A stretch of 64,000 nt of DNA, taken from assembly GCA_911728455.2 (NCBI GenBank), contig OU452234.1, positions 11,866,031 to 11,930,030 on the forward strand. Reading direction: 5' to 3'. Shown here piece after piece: positions 1-11,651 of this stretch; the stretch's first letter is position 1; each line of letters opens with the position of its first letter. The notes below the pieces were generated by a model. That model saw only the letters and a list, made by a program, of their open reading frames with translations, was not told the origin of the DNA and did not search any database. Source of the stretch: Marthasterias glacialis (taxonomy: Eukaryota; Echinodermata; Asteroidea; Forcipulatida; Asteriidae). The translations under genes were made by a program, and so were the position numbers.

Positions 1-32
1 GCGGCTCTTCCGAGACGTGTCCAACAAACTAG

Positions 33-61
33 AGCTCCCAACTTGCAGTATTTCGGGAGCT
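33..61. repeat. Potential hairpin AGCTCCC / GGGAGCT, one per monomer
   Basis: AGCTCCC at 33-39 and its reverse complement GGGAGCT at 55-61 flank a 15-base loop. With a 2-base bulge the stem can grow by CT/AG. The arms share the core of the 22-bp palindrome further along the monomer, so alternative pairings between the two elements are possible in single-stranded DNA or RNA. Confidence 0.7.
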
Positions 62-85
62 AGCGAGCTTTTTCGGCCATCTTGA

Positions 86-93
86 TGACGTCA
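86..93. promoter_or_regulatory. Perfect CRE/bZIP consensus TGACGTCA, one per monomer
   Basis: TGACGTCA is the full palindromic cAMP-response element bound by CREB/ATF-type bZIP dimers. It sits 4 bases after the anchor in every monomer I inspected, giving about 203 copies in this window, all unbroken. The match is seen directly. Binding is an inference, because an 8-bp palindrome can arise by chance and would then be multiplied passively with the monomer. Confidence 0.55.
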
Positions 94-140
94 GAATTGA
101 CCCAATTTTTGCCACTTGCCCAAATATTGCGAATTGACCC
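94..140. repeat. Short internal direct repeat GAATTGACCC
   Basis: GAATTGACCC occurs at 94-103 and again at 131-140, 37 bp apart, in each monomer. The stretch between them contains a further partial duplication (TTGCCACTTGCCC). This suggests small duplications shaped the ancestral unit before it was amplified. Confidence 0.7.
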
Positions 141-204
141 CTTCCCCGCACACAAACCCTCTTCAGTGATGTCTACTCTATCATTTTCTATCATAAAATC
201 GCAT

Positions 205-224
205 AAAAAAAATTTTGATCAAAA
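205..224. repeat. A8T4 tract overlapping palindrome TTTTGATCAAAA
   Basis: Eight A then four T run into TTTTGATCAAAA (213-224), a perfect 12-bp palindrome. The A run is the commonest site of length change in the array: A9 in the 314-bp copies, A10 in the 315-bp copies, and T3 or T5 in the copies at 7281 and 7593. Replication slippage at the homopolymer is the simple explanation. Phased repeats of such A-tracts usually disfavour nucleosomes or bend DNA. Confidence 0.85.
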
Positions 225-233
225 GTGCCGGTG

Positions 234-255
234 CTCACAGGGAGCTCCCTGTGAG
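234..255. repeat. Perfect 22-bp palindrome, one per monomer
   Basis: The arm CTCACAGGGAG is followed at once by its reverse complement CTCCCTGTGAG with no spacer, centred on a GAGCTC site. It is the strongest symmetry in the monomer. Both larger deletions in the array strike it: GGAG in the seven D copies and one whole 11-bp arm at 11502-11512. Read from its centre, the monomer has perfect 11-bp terminal inverted repeats; similarity between the ends does not continue further inward. Confidence 0.95.
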
Positions 256-279
256 AAATTTTAATTTTCGGACCCAACT

Positions 280-295
280 TGAAAAGTGCTTTTCA
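280..295. repeat. Inverted repeat TGAAAAG-TG-CTTTTCA, one per monomer
   Basis: Two 7-bp arms are separated by two bases. It lies 24 bases after the 22-bp palindrome, adding a further dyad element to this part of the unit. Confidence 0.85.
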
Positions 296-3200
296 TGGAA
301 TCAGTGGATGCGGGCGGCTCTTCCGAGACGTGTCCAACAAACTAGAGCTCCCAACTTGCAGTATTTCGGGAGCTAGCGAGCTTTTTCGGCCATCTTGATG
401 ACGTCAGAATTGACCCAATTTTTGCCACTTGCCCAAATATTGCGAATTGACCCCTTCCCCGCACACAAACCCTCTTCAGTGATGTCTACTCTATCATTTT
501 CTATCATAAAATCGCATAAAAAAAATTTTGATCAAAAGTGCCGGTGCTCACAGGGAGCTCCCTGTGAGAAATTTTAATTTTCGGACCCAACTTGAAAAGT
601 GCTTTTCATGGAATCAGTGGATGCGGGCGGCTCTTCCGAAACGTGTCCAACAAACTAGAGCTCCCAACTTGCAGTATTTCGGGAGCTAGCGAGCTTTTTC
701 GGCCATCTTGATGACGTCAGAATTGACCCAATTTTTGCCACTTGCCCAAATATTGCGAATTGACCCCTTCCCCGCACACAAACCCTCTTCAGTGATGTCT
801 ACTCTATCATTTTCTATCATAAAATCGCATAAAAAAAATTTTGATCAAAAGTGCCGGTGCTCACAGGGAGCTCCCTGTGAAAAATTTTAATTTTCGGACC
901 CAACTTGAAAAGTGCTTTTCATGGAATCAGTGGATGCGGGCGGCTCTTCAGAGACGTGTCCAACAAACTAGAGCTCCCAACTTGCAGTATTTCGGGAGCT
1001 AGCGAGCTTTTTCGGCCATCTTGATGACGTCAGAATTGACCCAATTTTTGCCACTTGCCCAAATATTGCGAATTGACCCCTTCCCCGCACACAAACCCTC
1101 TTCAGTGATGTCTACTCTATCATTTTCTATCATAAAATCGCATAAAAAAAATTTTGATCAAAAGTGCCGGTGCTCACAGGGAGCTCCCTGTGAGAAATTT
1201 TAATTTTCGGACCCAACTTGAAAAGTGCTTTTCATGAAATCAGTGGATGCGGGCGGCTCTTCCGAGACGTGTCCAACAAACTAGAGCTCCCAACTTGCAG
1301 TATTTCGGGAGCTAGCGAGCTTTTTCGGCCATCTTGATGACGTCAGAATTGACCCAATTTTTGCCACTTGCCCAAATATTGCGAATTGACCCCTTCCCCG
1401 CACACAAACCCTCTTCAGTGATGTCTACTCTATCATTTTCTATCATAAAATCGCATAAAAAAAATTTTGTTCAAAAGTGCCGGTGCTCACAGGGAGCTCC
1501 CTGTGAGAAATTTTAATTTTCGGACCCAACTTGAAAAGTGCTTTTCATGGAATCAGTGGATGCGGGCGGCTCTTCCGAGACGTGTCCAACAAACTAGAGC
1601 TCCCAACTTGCAGTATTTCGGGAGCTAGCGAGCTTTTTCGGCCATCTTGATGACGTCAGAATTGACCCAATTTTTGCCACTTGCCCAAATATTGCGAATT
1701 GACCCCTTCCCCGCACACAAACCCTCTTCAGTGATGTCTACTCTATCATTTTCTATCATAAAATCGCATAAAAAAAATTTTGATCAAAAGTGCCGGTGCT
1801 CACAGGGAGCTCCCTGTGAGAAATTTTAATTTTCGGACCCAACTTGAAAAGTGCTTTTCATGGAATCAGTGGATGCGGGCGGCTCTTCCGAGACGTGTCC
1901 AACAAACTAGAGCTCCCAACTTGCAGTATTTCGGGAGCTAGCGAGCTTTTTCGGCCATCTTGATGACGTCAGAATTGACCCAAATTTTGCCACTTGCCCA
2001 AATATTGCGAATTGATCCCTTCACCGCACACAAACCCTCTTCAGTGATGTCTACTCTATCATTTTCTATCATAAAATCGCATAAAAAAATTTTTGATCAA
2101 AAGTGCCGGTGCTCACAGGGAGCTCCCTGTGAGAAATTTTAATTTTCGGACCCAACTTGAAAAGTGCTTTTCATGGAATCAGTGGATGCAGGCGGCTCTT
2201 CCGAGACGTGTCCAACAAACTAGAGCTCCCAACCTGCAGTATTTCGGGAGCTAGCGAGCTTTTTCGGCCATCTTGATGACGTCAGAATTGACCCAATTTT
2301 TGCCACTTGCCCAAATATTGCGAATTGACCCCTTCCCCGCACACAAACCCTCTTCGGTGATGTCTACTCTATCATTTTCTATCATAAAATCGCATAAAAA
2401 AAATTTTGATCAAAAGTGCCGGTGCTCACAGGGAGCTCCCTGTGAGAAATTTTAATTTTCGGACCCAACTTGAAAAGTGCTTTTCATGGAATCAGTGGAT
2501 GCGGGCGGCTCTTCCGAGACGTGTCCAACAAACTAGAGCTCCCAACTTGCAGTATTTCGGGAGCTAGCGAGCTTTTTCGGCCATCTTGATGACGTCAGAA
2601 TTGACCCAATTTTTGCCACTTGCCCAAATATTGCGAATTGACCCCTTCCCCGCACACAAACCCTCTTCAGTGATGTCTACTCTATCATTTTCAATCATAA
2701 AATCGCATAAAAAATTTTTTGATCAAAAGTGCCGGTGCTCACAGGGAGCTCCCTGTGAGAAATTTTAATTTTCGGACCCAACTTGAAAAGTGCTTTTCAT
2801 GGAATCAGTGGATGCGGGCGGCTCTTCCGAGACGTGTCCAACAAACTAGAGCTCCCAACTTGCAGTATTTCGGGAGCTAGCGAGCTTTTTCGGCCATCTT
2901 GATGACGTCAGAATTGACCCAATTTTTGCCACTTGCCCAAATATTGCGAATTGACCCCTTCCCCGCACACAAACCCTCTTCAGTGATGTCTACTCTATCA
3001 TTTTCTATCATAAAATCGCATAAAAAAAATTTTGATCAAAAGTGCCGGTGCTCACAGGGAGCTCCCTGTGAGAAATTTTAATTTTCGGACCCAACTTGAA
3101 AAGTGCTTTTCATGGAATCAGTGGATGCGGGCGGCTCTTCCGAGACGTGTCCAACAAACTAGAGCTCCCAACTTGCAGTATTTCGGGAGCTAGCGAGCTT

Positions 3201-4341
3201 TTTCGGCCATCTTGATGACGTCAGAATTGACCCAATTTTTGCCACTTGCCCAAATATTGCGAATTGACCCCTTCCCCGCACACAAACCCTCTTCAGTGAT
3301 GTCTACTCTATCCTTTTCTATCATAAAATCGCATAAAAAAAATTTTGATCAAAAGTGCCGGTGCTCACAGGGAGCTCCCTGTGAGAAATTTTAATTTTCG
3401 GACCCAACTTGAAAAGTGCTTTTCATGGAATCAGTGGATGCGGGCGGCTCTTCCGAGACGTGTCCAACAAACTAGAGCTCCCAACTTGCAGTATTTCGGG
3501 AGCTAGCGAGCTTTTTCGGCCATCTTGATGACGTCAGAATTGACCCAATTTTTGCCACTTGCCCAAATATTGCGAATTGACCCCTTCCCCGCACACAAAC
3601 CCTCTTCAGTGATGTCTACTCTATCATTTTCTATCATAAAATCGCATAAAAAAAATTTTGATCAAAAGTGCCGGTGCTCACAGGGAGCTCCCTGTGAGAA
3701 ATTTTAATTTTCGGACCCAACTTGAAAAGTGCTTTTCATGGAATCAGTGGATGCGGGCGGCTCTTCCGAGACGTGTCCAACAAACTAGAGCTCCCAACGT
3801 GCAGTATTTCTGGAGCTAGCGAGCTTTTTCGGCCATCTTGATGACGTCAGAATTGACCCAATTTTTGCCACTTGCCCAAATATTGCGAATTGACCCCTTC
3901 CCCGCACACAAACCCTCTTCAGTGATGTCTACTCTATCATTTTCTATCATAAAATCGCATAAAAAAAATTTTGATCAAAAGTGCCGGTGCTCACAGGGAG
4001 CTCCCTGTGAGAAATTTTAATTTTCGGACCCAACTTGAAAAGTGCTTTTCATGGAATCAGTGGATGCGGGCGGCTCTTCCGAGACGTGTCCAACAAACTA
4101 GAGCTCCCAACTTGCAGTATTTCGGGAGCTAGCGAGCTTTTTCGGCCATCTTGATGACGTCAGAATTGACCCAATTTTTGCCACTTGCCCAAATATTGCG
4201 AATTGACCCCTTCCCCGCACACAAACCCTCTTCAGTGATGTCTACTCTATCATTTTCTATCATAAAATCGCATAAAAAAAATTTTGATCAAAAGTGCCGG
4301 TGCTCACAGGGAGCTCCCTGTGAGAAATTTTAATTTTCGGA

Positions 4342-5910
4342 CCCCACTTGAAAAGTGCTTTTCATGGAATCAGTGGATGCGGGCGGCTCTTCCGAGACGT
4401 GTCCAACAAACTAGAGCTCCCATCTTGCAGTATTTCGGGAGCTAGCGAGCTTTTTCGGCCATCTTGATGACGTCAGAATTGACCCAATTTTTGCCACTTG
4501 CCCAAATATTGCGAATTGACCCCTTCCCCGCACACAAACCCTCTTCAGTGATGTCTACTCTATCATTTTCTATCATAAAATCGCATAAAAAAAATTTTGA
4601 TCAAAAGTGCCGGTGCTCACAGGGAGCTCCCTGTGAGAAATTTTAATTTTCGGACCCAACTTGAAAAGTGCTTTTCATGGAATCAGTGGATGCGGGCGGC
4701 TCTTCCGAGACGTGTCCAACAAACTAGAGCTCCCAACTTGCAGTATTTCGGGAGCTAGCGAGCTTTTTCGGCCATCTTGATGACGTCAGAATTGACCCAA
4801 TTTTTGCCACTTGCCCAAATATTGCGAATTGACCCCTTCCCCGCACACAAACCCTCTTCAGTGATGTCTACTCTATCATTTTCTATCATAAAATCGCATA
4901 AAAAAAATTTTGATCAAAAGTGCCGGTGCTCACAGGGAACTCCCTGTGAGAAATTTTAATTTTCGGACCCAACTTGAAAAGTGCTTTTCATGGAATCAGT
5001 GGATGCGGGCGGCTCTTCCGAGACGTGTCCAACAAACTAGAGCTCCCAACTTGCAGTATTTCGGGAGCTAGCGAGCTTTTTCGGCCGACTTGATGACGTC
5101 AGAATTGACCCAATTTTTGCCACTTGCCCAAATATTGCGAATTGACCCCTTCCCCGCACACAAACCCTCTTCAGTGATGTCTACTCTATCATTTTCTATC
5201 ATAAAATCGCATAAAAAAAATTTTGATCAAAAGTGCCGGTGCTCACAGGGAGCTCCCTGTGAGAAATTTTAATTTTCGGACCCCACTTGAAAAGTGCTTT
5301 TCATGGAATCAGTGGATGCGGGCGGCTCTTCCGAGACGTGTCCAACAAACTAGAGCTCCCATCTTGCAGTATTTCGGGAGCTAGCGAGCTTTTTCGGCCA
5401 TCTTGATGACGTCAGAATTGACCCAATTTTTGCCACTTGCCCAAATATTGCGAATTGACCCCTTCCCCGCACACAAACCCTCTTCAGTGATGTCTACTCT
5501 ATCATTTTCTGTCATAAAATCGCATAAAAAAAATTTTGATCAAAAGTGCCGGTGCTCACAGGGAGCTCCCTGTGAGAAATTTTAATTTTCGGACCCAACT
5601 TGAAAAGTGCTTTTCATGGAATCAGTGGATGCGGGCGGCTCTTCCGAGACGTGTCCAACAAACTAGAGCTCCCAACTTGCAGTATTTCGGGAGCTAGCGA
5701 GCTTTTTCGGCCATCTTGATGACGTCAGAATTGACCCAATTTTTGCCACTTGCCCAAATATTGCGAATTGACCCCTTCCCCGCACACAAACCCTCTTCAG
5801 TGATGTCTACTCTATCATTTTCTATCATAAAATCGCATAAAAAAAATTTTGATCAAAAGTGCCGGTGCTCACAGGGAGCTCCCTGTGAGAAATTTTAATT
5901 TTCGGACCCC
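4342..5910. repeat. Segmental duplication within the array, left copy
   Basis: Seven marker variants recur exactly 3443 bp (11 monomers) to the right: CCCC in GGACCCCACTT (4342, 5281, 5907), CATCTTGC (4421, about 5360), a G-to-A change in the palindrome centre (4939) and TCTGTCAT (5511). Outside the block the markers no longer match at this offset. The left copy also has a private GGCCGACTT near 5085, acquired since duplication or lost from the other copy. Confidence 0.8.
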
Positions 5911-7280
5911 ACTTGAAAAGTGCTTTTCATGGAATCAGTGGATGCGGGCGGCTCTTCCGAGACGTGTCCAACAAACTAGAGCTCCCATCTTGCAGTATTT
6001 CGGGAGCTAGCGAGCTTTTTCGGCCATCTTGATGACGTCAGAATTGACCCAATTTTTGCCACTTGCCCAAATATTGCGAATTGACCCCTTCCCCGCACAC
6101 AAACCCTCTTCAGTGATGTCTACTCTATCATTTTCTATCATAAAATCGCATAAAAAAAATTTTGATCAAAAGTGCCGGTGCTCACAGGGAGCTCCCTGTG
6201 AGAAATTTTAATTTTCGGACCCAACTTGAAAAGTGCTTTTCATGGAATCAGTGGATGCGGGCGGCTCTTCCGAGACGTGTCCAACAAACTAGAGCTCCCA
6301 ACTTGCAGTATTTCGGGAGCTAGCGAGCTTTTTCGGCCATCTTGATGACGTCAGAATTGACCCAATTTTTGCCACTTGCCCAAATATTGCGAATTGACCC
6401 CTTCCCCGCACACAAACCCTCTTCAGTGATGTCTACTCTATCATTTTCTATCATAAAATCGCATAAAAAAAATTTTGATCAAAAGTGCCGGTGCTCACAG
6501 GGAGCTCCCTGTGAGAAATTTTAATTTTCGGACCCAACTTGAAAAGTGCTTTTCATGGAATCAGTGGATGCGGGCGGCTCTTCCGAGACGTGTCCAACAA
6601 ACTAGAGCTCCCAACTTGCAGTATTTCGGGAGCTAGCGAGTTTTTTCGGCCATCTTGATGACGTCAGAATTGACCCAATTTTTGCCACTTGCCCAAATAT
6701 TGCGAATTGACCCCTTCCCCGCACACAAACCCTCTTCAGTGATGTCTACTCTATCATTTTCTATCATAAAATCGCATGAAAAAAATTTTGATCAAAAGTG
6801 CCGGTGCTCACAGGGAGCTCCCTGTGAGAAATTTTAATTTTCGGACCCAACTTGAAAAGTGCTTTTCATGGAATCAGTGGATGCGGGCGGCTCTTCCGAG
6901 ACGTGTCCAACAAACTAGAGCTCCCAACTTGCAGTATTTCGGGAGCTAGCGAGCATTTTCGGCCATCTTGATGACGTCAGAATTGACCCAATTTTTGCCA
7001 CTTGCCCAAATATTGCGAATTGACCCCTTCCCCGCACATAAACCCTCTTCAGTGATGTCTACTCTATCATTTTCTATCATAAAATCGCATAAAAAAAATT
7101 TTGATCAAAAGTGCCGGTGCTCACAGGGAGCTCCCTGTGAGAAATTTTAATTTTCGGACCCAACTTGAAAAGTGCTTTTCATGGAATCAGTGGATGCGGG
7201 CGGCTCTTCCGAGACGTGTCCAACAAACTAGAGCTCCCAACTTGCAGTATTTCGGGAGCTAGCGAGCTTTTTCGGCCATC

Positions 7281-7906
7281 TTGATGACGTCAGAATTGAC
7301 CCAATTTTTGCCACTTGCCCAAATATTGCGAATTGACCCCTTCCCCGCACACAAACCCTCTTCAGTGATGTCTACTCTATCATTTTCTATCATAAAATCG
7401 CATAAAAAAAATTTGATCAAAAGTGCCGGTGCTCACAGGGAGCTCCCTGTGAGAAATTTTAATTTTCGGACCCAACTTGAAAAGTGCTTTTCATGGAATC
7501 AGTGGATGCGGGCGGCTCTTCCGAGACGTGTCCAACAAACTAGAGCTCCCAACTTGCAGTATTTCGGGAGCTAGCGAGCTTTTTCGGCCATCTTGATGAC
7601 GTCAGAATTGACCAAATTTTTGCCACTTGCCCAAATATTGCGAATTGACCCCTTCCCCGCACACAAACCCTCTTCAGTGATGTCTACTCTATCATTTTCT
7701 ATCATAAAATCGCATAAAAAAAATTTTTGATCAAAAGTGCCGGTGCTCACAGGGAGCTCCCTTTGAGAAATTTTAATTTTCGGACCCCACTTGAAAAGTG
7801 CTTTTCATGGAATCAGTGGATGCGGGCGGCTCTTCCGAGACGTGTCCAACAAACTAGAGCTCCCATCTTGCAGTATTTCGGGAGCTAGCGAGCTTTTTCG
7901 GCCATC
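7281..7906. repeat. Compensating 312-bp and 314-bp monomer pair
   Basis: The copy anchored at 7281 has A8T3 and is 312 bp; the next, at 7593, has A8T5 and is 314 bp. Their sum is exactly two monomers. The second also carries GACCAAATTT and CCCTTTGAG. The pair could result from an exchange offset by one T, or be two homopolymer sequencing errors. Confidence 0.8.
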
Positions 7907-9353
7907 TTGATGACGTCAGAATTGACCCAATTTTTGCCACTTGCCCAAATATTGCGAATTGACCCCTTCCCCGCACACAAACCCTCTTCAGTGATGTCTA
8001 CTCTATCATTTTCTATCCTAAAATCGCATAAAAAAAATTTTGATCAAAAGTGCCGGTGCTCACAGGGAGCTCCCTGTGAGAAATTTTAATTTTCGGACCC
8101 AACTTGAAAAGTGCTTTTCATGGAATCAGTGGATGCGGGCGGCTCTTCCGAGACGTGTCCAACAAACTAGAGCTCCCAACTTGCAGTATTTCGGGAGCTA
8201 GCGAGCTTTTTCGGCCATCTTGATGACGTCAGAATTGACCCAATTTTTGCCACTTGCCCAAATATTGCGAATTGACCCCTTCCCCGCACACAAACCCTCT
8301 TCAGTGATGTCTACTCTATCATTTTCTATCATAAAATCGCATAAAAAAAATTTTGATCAAAAGTGCCGGTGCTCACAGGGAACTCCCTGTGAGAAATTTT
8401 AATTTTCGGACCCAACTTGAAAAGTGCTTTTCATGGAATCAGTGGATGCGGGCGGCTCTTCCGAGACGTGTCCAACAAACTAGAGCTCCCAACTTGCAGT
8501 ATTTCGGGAGCTAGCGAGCTTTTTCGGCCATCTTGATGACGTCAGAATTGACCCAATTTTTGCCACTTGCCCAAATATTGCGAATTGACCCCTTCCCCGC
8601 ACACAAACCCTCTTCAGTGATGTCTACTCTATCATTTTCTATCATAAAATCGCATAAAAAAAATTTTGATCAAAAGTGCCGGTGCTCACAGGGAGCTCCC
8701 TGTGAGAAATTTTAATTTTCGGACCCCACTTGAAAAGTGCTTTTCATGGAATCAGTGGATGCGGGCGGCTCTTCCGAGACGTGTCCAACAAACTAGAGCT
8801 CCCATCTTGCAGTATTTCGGGAGCTAGCGAGCTTTTTCGGCCATCTTGATGACGTCAGAATTGACCCAATTTTTGCCACTTGCCCAAATATTGCGAATTG
8901 ACCCCTTCCCCGCACACAAACCCTCTTCAGTGATGTCTACTCTATCATTTTCTGTCATAAAATCGCATAAAAAAAATTTTGATCAAAAGTGCCGGTGCTC
9001 ACAGGGAGCTCCCTTTGAGAAATTTTAATTTTCGGACCCAACTTGAAAAGTGCTTTTCATGGAATCAGTGGATGCGGGCGGCTCTTCCGAGACGTGTCCA
9101 ACAAACTAGAGCTCCCAACTTGCAGTATTTCGGGAGCTAGCGAGCTTTTTCGGCCATCTTGATGACGTCAGAATTGACCCAATTTTTGCCACTTGCCCAA
9201 ATATTGCGAATTGACCCCTTCCCCGCACACAAACCCTCTTCAGTGATGTCTACTCTATCATTTTCTATCATAAAATCGCATAAAAAAAATTTTGATCAAA
9301 AGTGCCGGTGCTCACAGGGAGCTCCCTGTGAGAAATTTTAATTTTCGGACCCC
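7785..9353. repeat. Segmental duplication within the array, right copy
   Basis: This is the partner of the block at 4342-5910 at an offset of 11 monomers. The same markers appear at 7785, 7864, 8382, 8724, 8803, 8954 and 9350. Private differences include TATCCTAAAA at 8018 and CCCTTTGAG near 9013, so the two copies have diverged slightly since they separated. Confidence 0.8.
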
Positions 9354-11349
9354 ACTTGAAAAGTGCTTTTCATGGAATCAGTGGATGCGGGCGGCTCTTC
9401 CGAGACGTGTCCAACAAACTAGAGCTCCCAACTTGCAGTATTTCGGGAGCTAGCGAGCTTTTTCGGCCATCTTGATGACGTCAGAATTGACCCAATTTTT
9501 GCCACTTGCCCAAATATTGCGAATTGACCCCTTCCCCGCACACAAACCCTCTTCAGTGATGTCTACTCTATCATTTTCTATCATAAAATCGCATAAAAAA
9601 AATTTTGATCAAAAGTGCCGGTGCTCACAGGGAGCTCCCTGTGAGAAATTTTAATTTTCGGACCCAACTTGAAAAGTGCTTTTCATGGAATCAGTGGATG
9701 CGGGCGGCTCTTCCGAGACGTGTCCAACAAACTAGAGCTCCCAACTTGCAGTATTTCGGGAGCTAGCGAGCTTTTTCGGCCATCTTGATGACGTCAGAAT
9801 TGACCCAATTCTTGCCACTTGCCCAAATATTGCGAATTGACCCCTTCCCCGCACACAAACCCTCTTCAGTGATGTCTACTCTATCATTTTCTATCATAAA
9901 ATCGCATAAAAAAAATTTTGATCAAAAGTGCCGGTGCTCACAGGGAGCTCCCTGTGAGAAATTTTAATTTTCGGACCCCACTTGAAAAGTGCTTTTCATG
10001 GAATCAGTGGATGCGGGCGGCTCTTCCGAGACGTGTCCAACAAACTAGAGCTCCCAACTTGCAGTATTTCGGGAGCTAGCGAGCTTTTTCGGCCATCTTG
10101 ATGACGTCAGAATTGACCCAATTTTTGCCACTTGCCCAAATATTGCGAATTGACCCCTTCCCCGCACACAAACCCTCTTCAGTGATGTCTACTCTATCAT
10201 TTTCTATCATAAAATCGCATAAAAAAAATTTTGATCAAAAGTGCCGGTGCTCACAGGGAGCTCCCTGTGAGAAATTTTAATTTTCGGACCCAACTTGAAA
10301 AGTGCTTTTCATGGAATCAGTGGATGCGGGCGGCTCTTCCGAGACGTGTCCAACAAACTAGAGCTCCCAACTTGCAGTATTTCGGGAGCTAGCGAGCTTT
10401 TTCGGCCATCTTGATGACGTCAGAATTGACCCAATTTTTGCCACTTGCCCAAATATTGCGAATTGACCCCTTCCCCGCACACAAACCCTCTTCAGTGATG
10501 TCTACTCTATCATTTTCTATCCTAAAATCGCATAAAAAAAATTTTGATCAAAAGTGCCGGTGCTCACAGGGAGCTCCCTGTGAGAAATTTTAATTTTCGG
10601 ACCCAACTTGAAAAGTGCTTTTCATGGAATCAGTGGATGCGGGCGGCTCTTCCGAGACGTGTCCAACAAACTAGAGCTCCCAACTTGCAGTATTTCGGGA
10701 GCTAGCGAGTTTTTTCGGCCATCTTGATGACGTCAGAATTGACCCAATTTTTGCCACTTGCCCAAATATTGCGAATTGACCCCTTCCCCGCACACAAACC
10801 CTCTTCAGTGATGTCTACTCTATCATTTTCTATCATAAAATCGCATGAAAAAAATTTTGATCAAAAGTGCCGGTGCTCACAGGGAGCTCCCTGTGAGAAA
10901 TTTTAATTTTCGGACCCAACTTGAAAAGTGCTTTTCATGGAATCAGTGGATGCGGGCGGCTCTTCCGAGACGTGTCCAACAAACTAGAGCTCCCAACTTG
11001 CAATATTTCGGGAGCTAGCGAGCTTTTTCGGCCATCTTGATGACGTCAGAATTGACCCAATTTTTGCCACTTGCCCAAATATTGCGAATTGACCCCTTCC
11101 CCGCACACAAACCCTCTTCAGTGATGTCTACTCTATCATTTTCTATCCTAAAATCGCATAAAAAAAATTTTGATCAAAAGTGCCGGTGCTCACAGGGAGC
11201 TCCCTGTGAGAAATTTTAATTTTCGGACCAAACTTGAAAAGTGCTTTTCATGGAATCAGTGGATGCGGGCGGCTCTTCCGAGACGTGTCCAACAAACTAG
11301 AGCTCCCAACTTGCAGTATTTCGGGAGCTAGCGAGCTTTTTCGGCCATC

Positions 11350-11651
11350 TTGATGACGTCAGAATTGACCCAATTTTTGCCACTTGCCCAAATATTGCGA
11401 ATTGACCCCTTCCCCGCACACAAACCCTCTTCAGTGATGTCTACTCTATCATTTTCTATCATAAAATCGCATCAAAAAAATTTTGATCAAAAGTGCCGGT
11501 GCTCACAGGGAGAAATTTTAATTTTCGGACCCAACTTGAAAAGTGCTTTTCATGGAATCAGTGGATGCGGGCGGCTCTTCCGAGACGTGTCCAACAAACT
11601 AGAGCTCCCAACTTGCAGTATTTCGGGAGCTAGCGAGCTTTTTCGGCCATC
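11350..11651. repeat. 302-bp monomer lacking one palindrome arm
   Basis: CTCACAGGGAG at 11502-11512 is followed directly by AAATTTT, so exactly the second 11-bp arm (CTCCCTGTGAG) is missing. The deletion is flanked by GAG on both sides, as expected of slippage across a hairpin or microhomology-mediated repair. The same copy has CATCAAAAAAA in place of CATAAAAAAAA. It is the only copy of this type in the window. Confidence 0.9.

Larger units (their letters stand above)
82..394 (+). repeat. Reference satellite monomer (landmark map)
   Basis: This copy serves as a map of the unit. In order from the anchor it has: TGACGTCA at 86-93; GAATTGACCC at 94-103, repeated 37 bp later at 131-140; two CTATCAT motifs around 178-195; an A8T4 tract at 205-216; the palindrome TTTTGATCAAAA at 213-224; a 22-bp perfect palindrome at 234-255; an inverted repeat at 280-295; and, in the next part of the unit, AGCTCCC and GGGAGCT arms (seen at 33-39 and 55-61 in the preceding partial copy). 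AAAAGTGC occurs twice as a direct repeat, at 221-228 and 282-289. There are two SacI-type GAGCTC sites per monomer, at 32-37 and at the centre of the 22-bp palindrome. I see no half-length internal periodicity beyond these short repeats. Confidence 0.95.

Noticed and set aside
131-140. Half-monomer ancestry (two similar halves of about 157 bp)
   Set aside because: Only short repeats such as GAATTGACCC are shared, and they lie 37 bp apart, not half a monomer apart.
82-264. 60-residue forward open frame repeated in most monomers
   Set aside because: It begins at TTG, is a consequence of repeating one sequence, ends where the monomer happens to have TAA, and is broken by one-base changes in the A-tract with no sign of selection for frame. 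The 96 to 101-residue versions in indel copies (for example 11350-11655, 41149-41445, 48985-49275) are the same frame shifted.
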